From JBQTGK01 sp052400665 (GTDB lineage Bacteria > Bacteroidota > Bacteroidia > Bacteroidales > Marinifilaceae): DNA of 64,000 nt. The notes under the pieces were generated by a model. That model did no database searches and was not told the origin of the DNA. It worked only from the letters and a program-made list of their open reading frames with translations. The stretch lies in assembly GCA_052400665.1 (NCBI GenBank), contig JBQTGK010000011.1; one strand, written 5' to 3'. Shown here one piece after another: positions 27,114 through 36,315 of the stretch (positions are counted from its first letter, which is position 1; each line of letters begins with the position of its first letter). A program made the position numbers and the translations under genes.

Positions 27114-27135
27114 TACTGGTTGGTACTGGTTGGTA
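27114..27135. promoter_or_regulatory. tandem operator candidate of the gal operon
   Basis: Two perfect, adjacent copies of TACTGGTTGG (27114-27123, 27124-27133), one helical turn apart, overlapping the end of the -7 box and the predicted start site. Placement suits a repressor. The core ACTGGT recurs at the regulator's own promoter (28297-28314). Confidence 0.6.
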
Positions 27136-27164
27136 AATTTATATTTTTTTTATTAAAATACAAA
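27134..27164 (-). promoter_or_regulatory. gal operon promoter
   Basis: Reading on the minus strand: -33 TTTG (27164-27161), 19-base spacer, -7 TAAATTTA (27141-27134), one base off the consensus. Start site is predicted near 27128, inside the tandem operator. Confidence 0.75.
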
Positions 27165-27178
27165 AGATCAAAATAAAT

Positions 27179-27208
27179 AAAGCTCTGATTCCTAAGAATC
27201 AGAGCTTT
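27179..27208 (-). terminator. terminator after the GntR-family regulator gene
   Basis: Perfect 13-bp stem AAAGCTCTGATTC / GAATCAGAGCTTT with a 4-base loop, T-rich on the minus-strand side. It insulates the regulator gene from the gal promoter just beyond. Confidence 0.88.
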
Positions 27209-27231
27209 TAATATCATCTACAAGTCAGGTT

Positions 27232-28245
27232 TTATAACGAATTCCGTCTTATTAAACTTGAATTATTTTCAATTAATTCTTTTTTTGAATTTAGAACCAT
27301 ATCTGCCAAAATTTTTCCCATCTCTTTAAAATCTGTACTTATTGTAGTTATCCCATCTACAACAATTTCTTTTAAAGGAGTATCATTATAAGAGATAATT
27401 CCCAAATCTGCACCAATGCTAAGATTTTCCTTTTTTGCCTCTTTTACAAGAGTTACCAAATCGATATCGTTGGGAACAATATACACTTCGCCGGCATTAA
27501 TTTGCTGCTCTTTTAGGCTGTTGATAACCTCAAATTCCCATTTACCCTTATAAGTATTGATAAATTTTTTAAATCCTTTTAATTGTCCAAGCGGCTCTTT
27601 TCCTCCTGGATATACAAAGAAAATTTTCTTGTATTTTTCCAGTAAATCGACTCCCGACTCTAAAGCATTAAAAATATCTTTCTCGAAATTCTGATATACT
27701 GCAGGATAATATTTCTTTAATGTTGGATTCGTTTGATCGAGCATATATACTTTATCCTGAGGTAAGTTTTTTAATACATTGTATGCATCGTTAAACTTTG
27801 CGGGCATAATTACATAAGAGGTATATTTACCGTTACTATTCTCAATTAACTCTTTAAATACCGATCGGTTAAAGTGATGGAAATATATATCAACAGAAAC
27901 ATCACCTCCCAAATGTTCTAGAAAGGCATTGTATAAAATCTCTTTAAACACATTAAACTCCTCGAACAATAGAAATATTTTTTGCTTAAATTTAGTGGCG
28001 GTACTTTCTAAATAATATCCTTTTCCCGGAACTGAAGAGACAATTCCTTTTGCTTTTAACTCATTAAAAGCAACCAAAACAGTATCTCTCGATAAGCTAA
28101 ACTCTTTGCAAATTGAATTGATTGATGGCAAGCGATCACCAATCGAAATATCACCATTTTCAATAGATTGAAACAGAGAATTAATAAGCTGTTTGTATTT
28201 AGGTGTTCCCGACTCACTTGATACTTGAAAAATTCCGGACGGCAT
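27232..28245 (-). CDS. GntR-family transcriptional regulator, probable galactose operon repressor
   Basis: A 337-residue DNA-binding regulator. The N-terminal winged helix (about 10-78) shows PKYKQLINSLFQSIENGDIS, GDRLPSINSICKEFSLSRDT and GIVSSVPGKGYYL. The C-terminal ~260 residues look like a LacI/periplasmic-binding-type sensor (e.g. YIVPNDIDLVTL, LGIISYNDTPLKEI). That layout (GntR head, sugar-sensor body) is common for Bacteroidota carbohydrate regulators such as AraR types. It is directly upstream of the gal operon, with a matching operator-like sequence at its own promoter, so autoregulation and galactose-linked control are inferred. The inducer is unknown. Confidence 0.88.
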   Translation of the reverse strand: MPSGIFQVSSESGTPKYKQLINSLFQSIENGDISIGDRLPSINSICKEFSLSRDTVLVAFNELKAKGIVSSVPGKGYYLESTATKFKQKIFLLFEEFNVFKEILYNAFLEHLGGDVSVDIYFHHFNRSVFKELIENSNGKYTSYVIMPAKFNDAYNVLKNLPQDKVYMLDQTNPTLKKYYPAVYQNFEKDIFNALESGVDLLEKYKKIFFVYPGGKEPLGQLKGFKKFINTYKGKWEFEVINSLKEQQINAGEVYIVPNDIDLVTLVKEAKKENLSIGADLGIISYNDTPLKEIVVDGITTISTDFKEMGKILADMVLNSKKELIENNSSLIRRNSL

Positions 28246-28278
28246 ATTATTTGTATTTTAATGTAAATGTTACAGATA

Positions 28279-28314
28279 CAAATATATAAAATTTCATACC
28301 GATACGCACTGGTA
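28279..28314 (-). promoter_or_regulatory. promoter and operator-like inverted repeat of the GntR-family gene
   Basis: The -7 element TATATTTG (28286-28279, minus) is a perfect match. Where the -33 element should be lies an imperfect inverted repeat TACCGATACGCACTGGTA (28297-28314, plus), sharing ACTGGT with the gal operator. Binding there would block its own promoter. Confidence 0.55.
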
Positions 28315-28347
28315 GGGTTAATTTCGTTTAAATTAAGTAGAATATTT

Positions 28348-29250
28348 TTAATTAATGATTTGAATTTTAGATTGAATTGTATCTCTTAAATCCTCTAAGT
28401 TGATATTAAAATTCTCAGAATAAAAATTCTTGGCAAGTTCTAATTTTTGGCTAATTAGTATACGTCCGGCATTTATTTCTTCACATAGCTCCTGATCAGA
28501 ATATTCAGAACAATCGAAATATTCGAGGTATAAAGAATTAAAGCTTTCGGGATCTTCAACTAAATACAGAGAAACTAACTGACAAAAATCCTCATACTCA
28601 TTATTAGTAGCATAAGGAGTTAACATTCCCCTTTTTATAGCATCAGCATAAGATACCCCATTGCTCCAGCCTTGTCCCAAATATCCTTTATCAGAAATGG
28701 TATTAAAACCTGCTGGCAGTTCGTAATTTTGAAGCAAAATATGGTTAAATTCGTGATGCATACTTATTAATTGCTGCAAAATCCAATTTTTATCCTCTAA
28801 ATCAAAAACATTTAAATTAGATAAACTTAAGCGTGAACCAGACTCTTCGTAGGCAATTATCCGTGTGCCACTGTTATTATAAATATACGATCCAAGAAAT
28901 ACTATTTCCTTAGGAATATATTCTCTAATAAATGTCTCCGAATCATCGGAAAGTACAATAAAAGGATTAATCCATAAATTTTCAATTAGCTTTATTACTG
29001 GAATTACGAGGTCCTCATCAATTGCCGAAGCAGTTTGTCCTTTGCTCAAAAAGCGGTCATCCCATCTCCATCGAATGGCAGTACCATAATTATTCAAAAT
29101 GTTTTCTCTTATATAAATATCATTAGGATGCTCAGACAATTGTTCCTCTGGAGCTTCATAGTTAACCTGATCGGCAGAATTGCAAGCAGATAGAATGAAA
29201 ACTAAAAAATTGAGAGATATCCACAATATGTTATTCTTACGATTTGTCAT
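28348..29250 (-). CDS. substrate import-associated zinc metallohydrolase lipoprotein
   Basis: A 300-residue lipoprotein: signal peptide with lipobox LSAC (Cys23), then a gluzincin-like domain with HEFNH at 166-170 (HExxH zinc site). It belongs to the family found only beside SusC/SusD pairs and presumed to process the imported substrate at the cell surface; the substrate class is unknown, a peptide or glycopeptide being likely. Its ATG overlaps the susD stop by one base (TAATG at 29250), so it is translationally coupled and last in the operon. Confidence 0.88.
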   Translation of the reverse strand: MTNRKNNILWISLNFLVFILSACNSADQVNYEAPEEQLSEHPNDIYIRENILNNYGTAIRWRWDDRFLSKGQTASAIDEDLVIPVIKLIENLWINPFIVLSDDSETFIREYIPKEIVFLGSYIYNNSGTRIIAYEESGSRLSLSNLNVFDLEDKNWILQQLISMHHEFNHILLQNYELPAGFNTISDKGYLGQGWSNGVSYADAIKRGMLTPYATNNEYEDFCQLVSLYLVEDPESFNSLYLEYFDCSEYSDQELCEEINAGRILISQKLELAKNFYSENFNINLEDLRDTIQSKIQIIN

Positions 29251-30680
29251 TACTCTCTTAAATTAGGTTCTAAACCATTATTTATGGCCGTTTGTGGTAT
29301 TTGAACTGCAGTTTTGTTATCACCAGCTTGTAAATTAATAACTTCTCCGCCTAAGGTAATGTGGGTAACAGGAATAGAAAACCTTTTAATATCGAACCAC
29401 CTCAGAGCTTCATCAACAAATTCTTTTCTTCTCTCATCAATTAAAAAAGAGAGCATTGCTTTTTTTGTGTCTGATTCCGAATAGTAGCTTTTAATAAGAT
29501 CCAAATCTACAAGACCTCCATTTTCATACCTTTTTGCTGCCAGCACATGATAATCGTCCAAAGCTCTCTGAAATTCGCCAGTCATAATAAACGCTTCCAT
29601 TCTATTTAGTAAAACCTCTTCACCTTTTAATTCGCACTGAATAAAATAGGGCAAGCCTGTATCATTAGTGGTATATCGAAATAGCTCATTATATTTAGGA
29701 GCAAACACAGCGCTTGTTCCCAAGCTCCATTGCTGATTTCTTATATCACTTTCGGCTTGTAAGTTATTCGAAAAAATCTCTGCATACTTCTCAGAATTAC
29801 TTCTGTACCCATAATTTTCACGCGCAAAAAATGTTTCTTTTCTAATTAACAATAGATTTCCAATTTCTTTGGAATCAGAATATTTTGCAGCCATTTCATC
29901 AAAAGTAGTTCCCTTAAATATCTGATACAAATCCCGAACATATTCCGAATTTGCCTGACCGTCACCTAATATTTTGTTACAATACAACTTGCACTTATCA
30001 TATTCTTTTCTAAACAAATAAAATCGCGCCGCAAAAGCATACGCAGCCTCCTTTGTAAAATGATATTTATTAGACTCAACATAAGAATAATCAGACAAAT
30101 ACCTCAAACCTATTAGTAAATCTCTTTCTATTAAATTATAAACCTGCTGTACCGATTGTCGCGTATATTTTTTTAGAAACTCATCTTCAACTTCCTCTAC
30201 ATAAGGAATACCAATATCGGTACCTGCACTTGCAGAATTATAGTGCTTTGCAAACACATTAACTAACAAAAAGTGGTTGTAAGCTCTACTTATCAGCGCT
30301 TCACCTTTTACTGCTGATCTTAATGCTTCATCGCCTTCGATATCATCAATTACCGCTAAGCCTTCATTGGTATGTGCAATGGCGTAATACGCATAACTCC
30401 AAAAATAAGTGGGAGACTCTTGTGCTTCGTAAGAATCTATCGGCTCCCATCCAAATGCTTCGCTCATGTGTTCCTGCTGGGTATTATCATCTATAGCAGT
30501 AACATTATCTGTCATCCACTCAACAAATAAATAAGTTGCCTGATTATATGAATTAGCCACTAAATCGGAAACATCCTCTAATGTTTCAATTTCCTTTCTG
30601 TCGTCAGGATTTTCATCCAGATACTTATCGCAGGATAAGCAAAAGAAACAAACCAATATAAGTGCGACTACATTTTTCAT
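29250..30680 (-). CDS. SusD/RagB-family substrate-binding outer-membrane lipoprotein
   Basis: Surface lid protein that captures substrate and docks on the SusC channel. It is 476 residues. Seen: lipobox LSC (Cys17) after a short hydrophobic signal, an N-terminal TPR-like helical region (KGEALISRAYNHFLLVNVFA near 125-144), and the C-terminal RagB signature FLIDERRKEFVDEALRWFDIKRF near 405. The substrate cannot be deduced. It starts 9 bases after susC. Confidence 0.93.
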   Translation of the reverse strand: MKNVVALILVCFFCLSCDKYLDENPDDRKEIETLEDVSDLVANSYNQATYLFVEWMTDNVTAIDDNTQQEHMSEAFGWEPIDSYEAQESPTYFWSYAYYAIAHTNEGLAVIDDIEGDEALRSAVKGEALISRAYNHFLLVNVFAKHYNSASAGTDIGIPYVEEVEDEFLKKYTRQSVQQVYNLIERDLLIGLRYLSDYSYVESNKYHFTKEAAYAFAARFYLFRKEYDKCKLYCNKILGDGQANSEYVRDLYQIFKGTTFDEMAAKYSDSKEIGNLLLIRKETFFARENYGYRSNSEKYAEIFSNNLQAESDIRNQQWSLGTSAVFAPKYNELFRYTTNDTGLPYFIQCELKGEEVLLNRMEAFIMTGEFQRALDDYHVLAAKRYENGGLVDLDLIKSYYSESDTKKAMLSFLIDERRKEFVDEALRWFDIKRFSIPVTHITLGGEVINLQAGDNKTAVQIPQTAINNGLEPNLRE

Positions 30681-30689
30681 GATTGCAAA

Positions 30690-33600
30690 TTAAAAATTTA
30701 AATTTACTGAAAATGTATAAGTACGAGCCATTGGCAATGAAATTCCTCCAGATTGAAAATATTCCGGATCAATTCCATTTAGTTTACTATCGGAATATAG
30801 TAATGCTAAATTATAAGCCTGAAAACGCAGGTTAGCAGAATTTATAAAGCCATTCTTTAGCCAATTTTGAGGAATTTGATAATCTAAACTTACATCTTTT
30901 AATCTAACAAAACCTCCATCAGCAACTCTAACATCACTTTTATTATACAATTGGTATGGATTTAAACCTGCATCGCTTAATTGCTCGGAGAATTGCCAAC
31001 TTAAAATAGCTGGAATATTAGTAGAATTTTCATCTCCCGAGGATCTCCATCGATCTTTTAATCCACCTGGTAGACTGGAATAATCGTCATAAGAATCGCT
31101 ATACGCATCTTCCAATCTTATTTTATTTCCATATCGAAAATGAATACCCACTGATAAAGAAAAATTATTATAGCTAAAAGTATTATTTAAACCGCCAAAA
31201 CCCCTGGGTGTTACAGGTCCTTCGTATTTAAGATACTTAAGAATATCCAATCTGTTCTGCAAATTAATTTTTTGGGTAAGTTCTCCATCTGGTCCATAAA
31301 ATTGAGGAACTCCATTTGTATCGAGACCGGCAAAAGGAATAGAAAATAAACTCCCTGCTGAGTAATCTTTTAGGTTTGTTCCGAGCGATTGTATGGCATC
31401 GGCAATTCTGGGTTCATCTGAATACTCTGTAATTTTATCTTTTGAATAACTAAAAGTAAATTTTGTGCTCCAGGAAAATTTTTCCTTGTTTATATTTTTA
31501 GTAAAAACTGTGGCCTCAAAACCATCCATTTTTAACTCTCCAACATTACCATATTTATAGGTTTCTCCGCCTATTCCGCTTGTTGTAAGCAATCCAAGTA
31601 AATCTTTAGAATATCTTTTATAATATTCTAAATCTAAATAAATACGATTGTTTATTAATCCCAGTTCAAATCCAAAATTAAATTCATACAATTTTTCCCA
31701 CCTTAAATTCTTGTTAGCCAGATTTTCGATATACAGAACCGATTCCCTATCATTTTCATTTGGTCGCAAAGGCTCATAATCTCTTAACACCAATGATTTG
31801 CTTGCCCCAATGCCATTATCGCCCGATAAACCATAAGTCGCCTTTACCTTAAAAAGATCTATAAAACTGTATTTACTCATGAATTTTTCGGCGTGCAAAT
31901 TCCAGGCTAAGCTAAAGTTCCAGGTTGGTAAATAGCGCGATTTAGCAATTTTCCCCTGCCTGTTATCTCCATCAAACCGGAAAGTTGCATTGAAAATATA
32001 TTTCCCCAAATATGAGTATGAGCCTGTAGCAAATGCACCTATAAATCTATACCGATCGTCGGTATCATAGAAATAATCTAAATCCCTAAAAACGAGATAT
32101 CGCTTAAAGTTAGGATCACTAACAACCAATCCTCCTTTATCGTACAAATAACCCCATGTCTCTTTATAAATTTCTGATCGGTTAGTATATCTTACTTCTT
32201 GTCCAATAAGAAAATTAGTAATATGCTCATCACTAAATTTAGGACTCCATTCCACTATATTTCTCATAAAATAACTAGTTAATGAGTTTTTTGTGGTATT
32301 GTAAAATCCCCCTTGAGGCAATACTGTATATGGATCCTTTTCTGGTGCTTCCGGATCATCAAATAAATATTTGTTAGAATTTACAAACAAAGGATTATCT
32401 GCTCTATATACTTCAGCCTGATTAGATGATTCATGAATTTTTTGTTCGCGCAGAGTATTTACCCAGCGCCCCTGAAATATTGATTTAACTTTTAATCGCG
32501 AATTAACTTTATATTGCAAATCGCCTTGAAATAAAAAGTCATCAACATCAATATTTACATAGTTATGATTTAACTCGTAAAGAATATTAAATGGGGCATA
32601 ATCGTGTCTGAAGTATTCCAAATCACCATTATCGTCATAAGGTCGAATACTTCGGCCTGTATACAAAGCATAATTAAATGGATTAATATCAAAGTTTCTT
32701 TCGTAAACACCCGTAATTGGCTCAAATTTACGATCTCTTGATCCGGGCAATTGCTGATCACGTATATTCCCCGATAATTTAAAACCAAGTTTAAATTTTT
32801 CAGAAATATCGAAATCACCCTTTATGCTAGCAGTATAATTTTTAATCTTATCGGATACTGTTTGTCCCGCATCATTATAAAAACCAATGGAAGAAAATAA
32901 ACGAGAATGATCTGAACCACCACTAATACCAAATGAATGTTGCTGAGATAAGGAATTGCGAAATAATACATCGAACCAATCGGTATTGCTATTGGCATAT
33001 TTCGATAAAAAATCGTAGTTCAATCCTCCATCGGGTCCCCACGACAATTCGTTATTTGCAATTAAATGAAACATTTTACTTAATGCTCCACGATTTGAAG
33101 CACTTGCGGCGGTAGAAATATCAATCCAATCTTTATCATATAATTCCTGATAAACCTCCATCTCTTTATCAGAAGTCAATACATCGAACTGAGAATAACT
33201 TGGCTTTTGCTTTATACTTACACTTCCCGAATATGATACTGTAGGTTTTCCTCTTTTCCCTTTTTTTGTAGTAATAACAATAACGCCATTCATAGCTTTT
33301 GCACCGTAAAGTGCAGTTGCCGAAGCATCTTTCAAAATTTGATAAGATTCTATATCATAAGGATTGATTCCAAGCAAGCCAGAACTTAAAACTGTGGATA
33401 AATTTCCGGATGTTAAATCATCGTTAGTGAGTTCAATAATATCTTCCAGAACAACACCATCAACCACCCAAAGAGGTTTATTACTCCCATTAACCGAAGC
33501 ATTTCCTCTAATTCGAACAATAGGAGCCGTTCCAAAAGTTCCAGAAATATTTTCAATTTGCATTCCTGCAACATGCCCTTGTAAAAAACGACTTGCATCG

Positions 33601-34319
33601 GGTATTCCATTTAATTCTATCTGTTTTTGATATATTTTAGACGCTGCTCCTGTAAATAACTTTCTATCAATTTTCTGATAGCCAGTTGTCACAACAACTT
33701 CGAGCAATTTTTCATCTGTATAATCTAAAACAGCATCTACTATTTCTTGATCTCCAATACTAATTTCTCTGGTTTTCATTCCTATAAACGAAAACACTAA
33801 AATACCATTAGAATTATTGTGTTGTAACAAAGAATAGTTACCATTAATATCGGTAGATGTACCAAAATTTGTCCCCTTAAATAAAACAGAAACACCCGGC
33901 AGTAATACGCCATTAGCATCGGTAACACGCCCACGAAGTTTTTTTACATATCGATCTGATTGAAAGGTTTTTATTTTATATGTTTGAAGATCAGAAATCG
34001 GTTTTATAATAATAAGCCTATTGCGTATTTCGTAAGTTAAGCCACTCTTAGAAAGACAATCTGTTAAAATGTCTTCAACACTTTTAGGAGTTCCGTTAAG
34101 CTTCAACCCTTTAAGCTTTTTAATATCATCAACATTATACAGGAAAGTGTAGTTGGTATTTTCTTTTATTGCAGACATGATTTGAATCAATGTTGCACTT
34201 TTCATTCGTAGCTCCAACTTTTTTTCCTGCGACTGAGCACTTACATATAAACCCGTAAAACACATTAGCAGGAAAAAAAACAGAAGTCTTAGCACAAAAA
34301 TCTCTTTTCTTTTCTGCAT
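30690..34319 (-). CDS. SusC/RagA TonB-dependent receptor with STN signalling domain
   Basis: TonB-linked outer-membrane transporter, 1209 residues. In order: signal peptide (about 1-28), secretin/TonB short N-terminal (STN) domain about 45-100, carboxypeptidase-regulatory-like domain (RGRVTDANGVLLPGVSVLFK near 129), TonB plug (QILKDASATALYGAKAMNGVI, the SusC signature, near 325) and a long C-terminal barrel ending in FSVNLNF with terminal Phe. The STN domain is the part that, in FecA-type receptors, contacts the antisigma protein; with fecR and the sigma gene upstream this is a full trans-envelope signalling set. Confidence 0.95.
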   Translation of the reverse strand: MQKRKEIFVLRLLFFFLLMCFTGLYVSAQSQEKKLELRMKSATLIQIMSAIKENTNYTFLYNVDDIKKLKGLKLNGTPKSVEDILTDCLSKSGLTYEIRNRLIIIKPISDLQTYKIKTFQSDRYVKKLRGRVTDANGVLLPGVSVLFKGTNFGTSTDINGNYSLLQHNNSNGILVFSFIGMKTREISIGDQEIVDAVLDYTDEKLLEVVVTTGYQKIDRKLFTGAASKIYQKQIELNGIPDASRFLQGHVAGMQIENISGTFGTAPIVRIRGNASVNGSNKPLWVVDGVVLEDIIELTNDDLTSGNLSTVLSSGLLGINPYDIESYQILKDASATALYGAKAMNGVIVITTKKGKRGKPTVSYSGSVSIKQKPSYSQFDVLTSDKEMEVYQELYDKDWIDISTAASASNRGALSKMFHLIANNELSWGPDGGLNYDFLSKYANSNTDWFDVLFRNSLSQQHSFGISGGSDHSRLFSSIGFYNDAGQTVSDKIKNYTASIKGDFDISEKFKLGFKLSGNIRDQQLPGSRDRKFEPITGVYERNFDINPFNYALYTGRSIRPYDDNGDLEYFRHDYAPFNILYELNHNYVNIDVDDFLFQGDLQYKVNSRLKVKSIFQGRWVNTLREQKIHESSNQAEVYRADNPLFVNSNKYLFDDPEAPEKDPYTVLPQGGFYNTTKNSLTSYFMRNIVEWSPKFSDEHITNFLIGQEVRYTNRSEIYKETWGYLYDKGGLVVSDPNFKRYLVFRDLDYFYDTDDRYRFIGAFATGSYSYLGKYIFNATFRFDGDNRQGKIAKSRYLPTWNFSLAWNLHAEKFMSKYSFIDLFKVKATYGLSGDNGIGASKSLVLRDYEPLRPNENDRESVLYIENLANKNLRWEKLYEFNFGFELGLINNRIYLDLEYYKRYSKDLLGLLTTSGIGGETYKYGNVGELKMDGFEATVFTKNINKEKFSWSTKFTFSYSKDKITEYSDEPRIADAIQSLGTNLKDYSAGSLFSIPFAGLDTNGVPQFYGPDGELTQKINLQNRLDILKYLKYEGPVTPRGFGGLNNTFSYNNFSLSVGIHFRYGNKIRLEDAYSDSYDDYSSLPGGLKDRWRSSGDENSTNIPAILSWQFSEQLSDAGLNPYQLYNKSDVRVADGGFVRLKDVSLDYQIPQNWLKNGFINSANLRFQAYNLALLYSDSKLNGIDPEYFQSGGISLPMARTYTFSVNLNF

Positions 34320-34345
34320 AAAAGACTAATTCCGATTTTTTTTCA

Positions 34346-34353
34346 TAATTTTG
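34346..34353 (+). promoter_or_regulatory. -7 element for a plus-strand small RNA
   Basis: TAATTTTG matches TAnnTTTG exactly and points away from susC into the fecR-susC gap. No TTTG is found 19-20 bases upstream, so the promoter call rests on the -7 box and on the terminator that follows. Confidence 0.4.
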
Positions 34354-34358
34354 AGTGT

Positions 34359-34444
34359 GATTTGGTTAGTATTTCATTTCTGTAATTACAGAAATGTTTA
34401 TTGGCTTTGTCCGGGGTTTGTGGCAGCAAATCCCGGTTTTTTTT
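34359..34444 (+). ncRNA. candidate antisense small RNA between fecR and susC
   Basis: A compact unit of about 85 bases opposite in direction to fecR and susC. It has a perfect 22-bp palindrome with half-site CATTTCTGTAA (34375-34396), then a 10-bp hairpin CCGGGGTTTG/CAAATCCCGG (34411-34436) fully paired only on the plus strand (one G-U) and followed by eight T (34437-34444), a typical intrinsic terminator. Its tail overlaps the fecR stop codon. The location and direction match the DonS-type small RNAs known from Bacteroides polysaccharide loci, which repress the adjacent susC. The exact 5' end is a prediction. Confidence 0.5.
34411..34444 (+). terminator. plus-strand intrinsic terminator in the fecR-susC gap
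   Basis: Ten-base-pair GC-rich stem with a 6-base loop followed by eight T on the plus strand. On the minus strand the stem has an A-C mismatch and no T run, so it would not end the fecR transcript. Confidence 0.8.
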
Positions 34445-35612
34445 ATATGCTATCCACCATTAATTTTCTCCCTTTAATGGTAAATTTCACTTTATGTGTT
34501 ATTTCTATCAATTCAAGAATTTCATTAATTTCCTCATATCTGTTTAAATCTCCCGAAAATCTTAAAGATTTACATGATTTATCCAGAAATAAAACATCAA
34601 CATCATACCACCTCGACAAACGACTCATTATACTCTCAAGACTCTCATCCTCAAAAACAAAGCGTCCATCTTTCCAGGCTGTAAATAGTTTTGAATCAAC
34701 TGTTCTTTTTTCAAACTTTCCTGTTGTGTGGTTGATGTAAAATTGTTCATTCGGAATCAATTTTTCCTGCTTCCCAATCAACTCATCACTTACTTCAACT
34801 ATTCCCTCCTCTAATGTAGTTACAATTTTATCTAAATACGCGTTTACATTAAACGAAGTACCCAATACTTTAACCTGAGCTTTATTTAGATCAACAACAA
34901 AAGGATGAACCGAATCTTTAGCCACCTGAAAGTAAGCTTCCCCTTGCAACTCAACTTTTCTGATTTTAGATCCAAATTGTGATGGATACCTAAGCTTAGA
35001 ACTGGAATTTAGCCACACTTTAGTTCCATCCATAAGTGTCAACTTATATTCTCTCCCCGAGGGAATAATAATTGTATTGTAAGATAATTGATTTGTCCCT
35101 TCAGTCTGTGATAACTTTTCGTAGGTCAGTTCATAAGAATCATTAGAAATAGCAACTCCATTTTCATTTAAAGTAAGTTTTTCAGCCAACTCATATCTTT
35201 GTCCATTTCCTAAAACAAGAATAGCCTGTTTATTTCCATAAAGAGCTTTATTAGGCATATTGATATGACTCTCCTCATTTAAATTAGAAAAGAATAAACT
35301 CGTTCCCAAAGCGATAATTAAAACTGCAGCAATTGCAATTAAATTATTTTTTATTTTTCGAGATCTGTTCTTTGCAAGTCTCGATTGTATTTTTCCCCAA
35401 ATCTCTTCTTTATTTGTATTTTCAAGTTGTAATTCACGTAAATCATTTTTCCTTCCCGGATTTTTAGAAAGATTTTGGAACAAAAGCTGATTCTCTTTTT
35501 TTTCGTGTTTCCAATCTTCGAGGTACTGCTCTTCCTCTTTTGTTAAGCGACTTTCAAGTCTCTTCACAATAAGATCAGCAATTTTAAATCTCGAATGCAA
35601 ACTATTCTTCAT
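34443..35612 (-). CDS. FecR-family antisigma / sigma regulator
   Basis: Inner-membrane protein that relays occupancy of the STN-bearing SusC to the ECF sigma factor. It is 389 residues: cytosolic N-terminal segment (1-90), one transmembrane helix about 91-108, a periplasmic FecR domain (IPSGREYKLTLMDGTKVWLN then LRYPSQF and ELQGEAYFQV, about 185-245) and a C-terminal DUF4974-like domain (FVFEDESLESIMSRLSRWYDV near 325). It follows the sigma gene after a 91-base gap. Confidence 0.93.
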   Translation of the reverse strand: MKNSLHSRFKIADLIVKRLESRLTKEEEQYLEDWKHEKKENQLLFQNLSKNPGRKNDLRELQLENTNKEEIWGKIQSRLAKNRSRKIKNNLIAIAAVLIIALGTSLFFSNLNEESHINMPNKALYGNKQAILVLGNGQRYELAEKLTLNENGVAISNDSYELTYEKLSQTEGTNQLSYNTIIIPSGREYKLTLMDGTKVWLNSSSKLRYPSQFGSKIRKVELQGEAYFQVAKDSVHPFVVDLNKAQVKVLGTSFNVNAYLDKIVTTLEEGIVEVSDELIGKQEKLIPNEQFYINHTTGKFEKRTVDSKLFTAWKDGRFVFEDESLESIMSRLSRWYDVDVLFLDKSCKSLRFSGDLNRYEEINEILELIEITHKVKFTIKGRKLMVDSI

Positions 35613-35703
35613 TTCTTTTTACTTGGAGTTATACAATATAAGAACAGGTAAACTAAAAAAACAGGTGACAAAAAGAATCTTTTTTTTAAATATTCGTTGT
35701 CTT

Positions 35704-36258
35704 CTACATAAAGAAAAGCATTGTGAATAAATCTTTTAAATTCTCTTTTAAAAATTTGTTAGCTCTCTGTTTTTGTGTTTTTACTGTATTCACAGATATA
35801 TTTAAATCTTCGGCAATTTCGGCATTTTTTAATCCCTTAAGGCTTAATAAATATATTTTGCGAGCAGATTCTGGCAGTTTTTGAAAAGTTTCGGCAATCA
35901 TACGATTTACCTCCTCTTCAATTACATTGTTCAGAAAATAATCATTGCTACTCACATCAGTATCGGCATTTTTCTCATATTTTTGAGTTACTTTCTGATG
36001 ATCGATATAGTTAAGACAAGCATTACGTACCGATTTATATAGAAAAGCTTTTAAAGTAGCTTCATGATAAAAAGATTTCCTTCTTTCCCATAGCTTAATA
36101 AAACTTTCCTGAACCAAATCTTCTACTGCTTCGCTATTGGGAATAAATTTAAGACCAAAAAGAAATAGAGCATCAAAATATTTATCGTACAAATTTTTAA
36201 AAGCAGATTCTTTTCCACTTCTAAATTTATCGATTGCTATTTCGGTGATTAGGGTCAT
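35704..36258 (-). CDS. ECF RNA polymerase sigma-70 factor, Bacteroidota FecI-like family
   Basis: Specialised sigma factor expected to switch on the adjacent susC operon. From ATG 36258 it is 184 residues; the longer reading from a TTG at 36309 adds 17 hydrophobic residues unlike the family. Seen: region 2 (FKNLYDKYFDALFLFGLKF, then EDLVQESFIKLWERR near 45-60) and region 4 (LPESARKIYLLSLKGLKNAEIAEDLNISVNTVKTQKQRA). It forms an FecI-FecR-SusC signalling unit with the downstream genes. Confidence 0.93.
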   Translation of the reverse strand: MTLITEIAIDKFRSGKESAFKNLYDKYFDALFLFGLKFIPNSEAVEDLVQESFIKLWERRKSFYHEATLKAFLYKSVRNACLNYIDHQKVTQKYEKNADTDVSSNDYFLNNVIEEEVNRMIAETFQKLPESARKIYLLSLKGLKNAEIAEDLNISVNTVKTQKQRANKFLKENLKDLFTMLFFM

Positions 36259-36315
36259 AGGAACTATTTTATGGGCAAACAATATTATAAAATAATTTCT
36301 GAATACCAATGATGT

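Noticed and set aside
34351..34740. 129-codon plus-strand frame across the fecR-susC gap
   Set aside because: It lies on the antisense strand of fecR and crosses a strong terminator; the plus-strand signal here is better explained as a small RNA.
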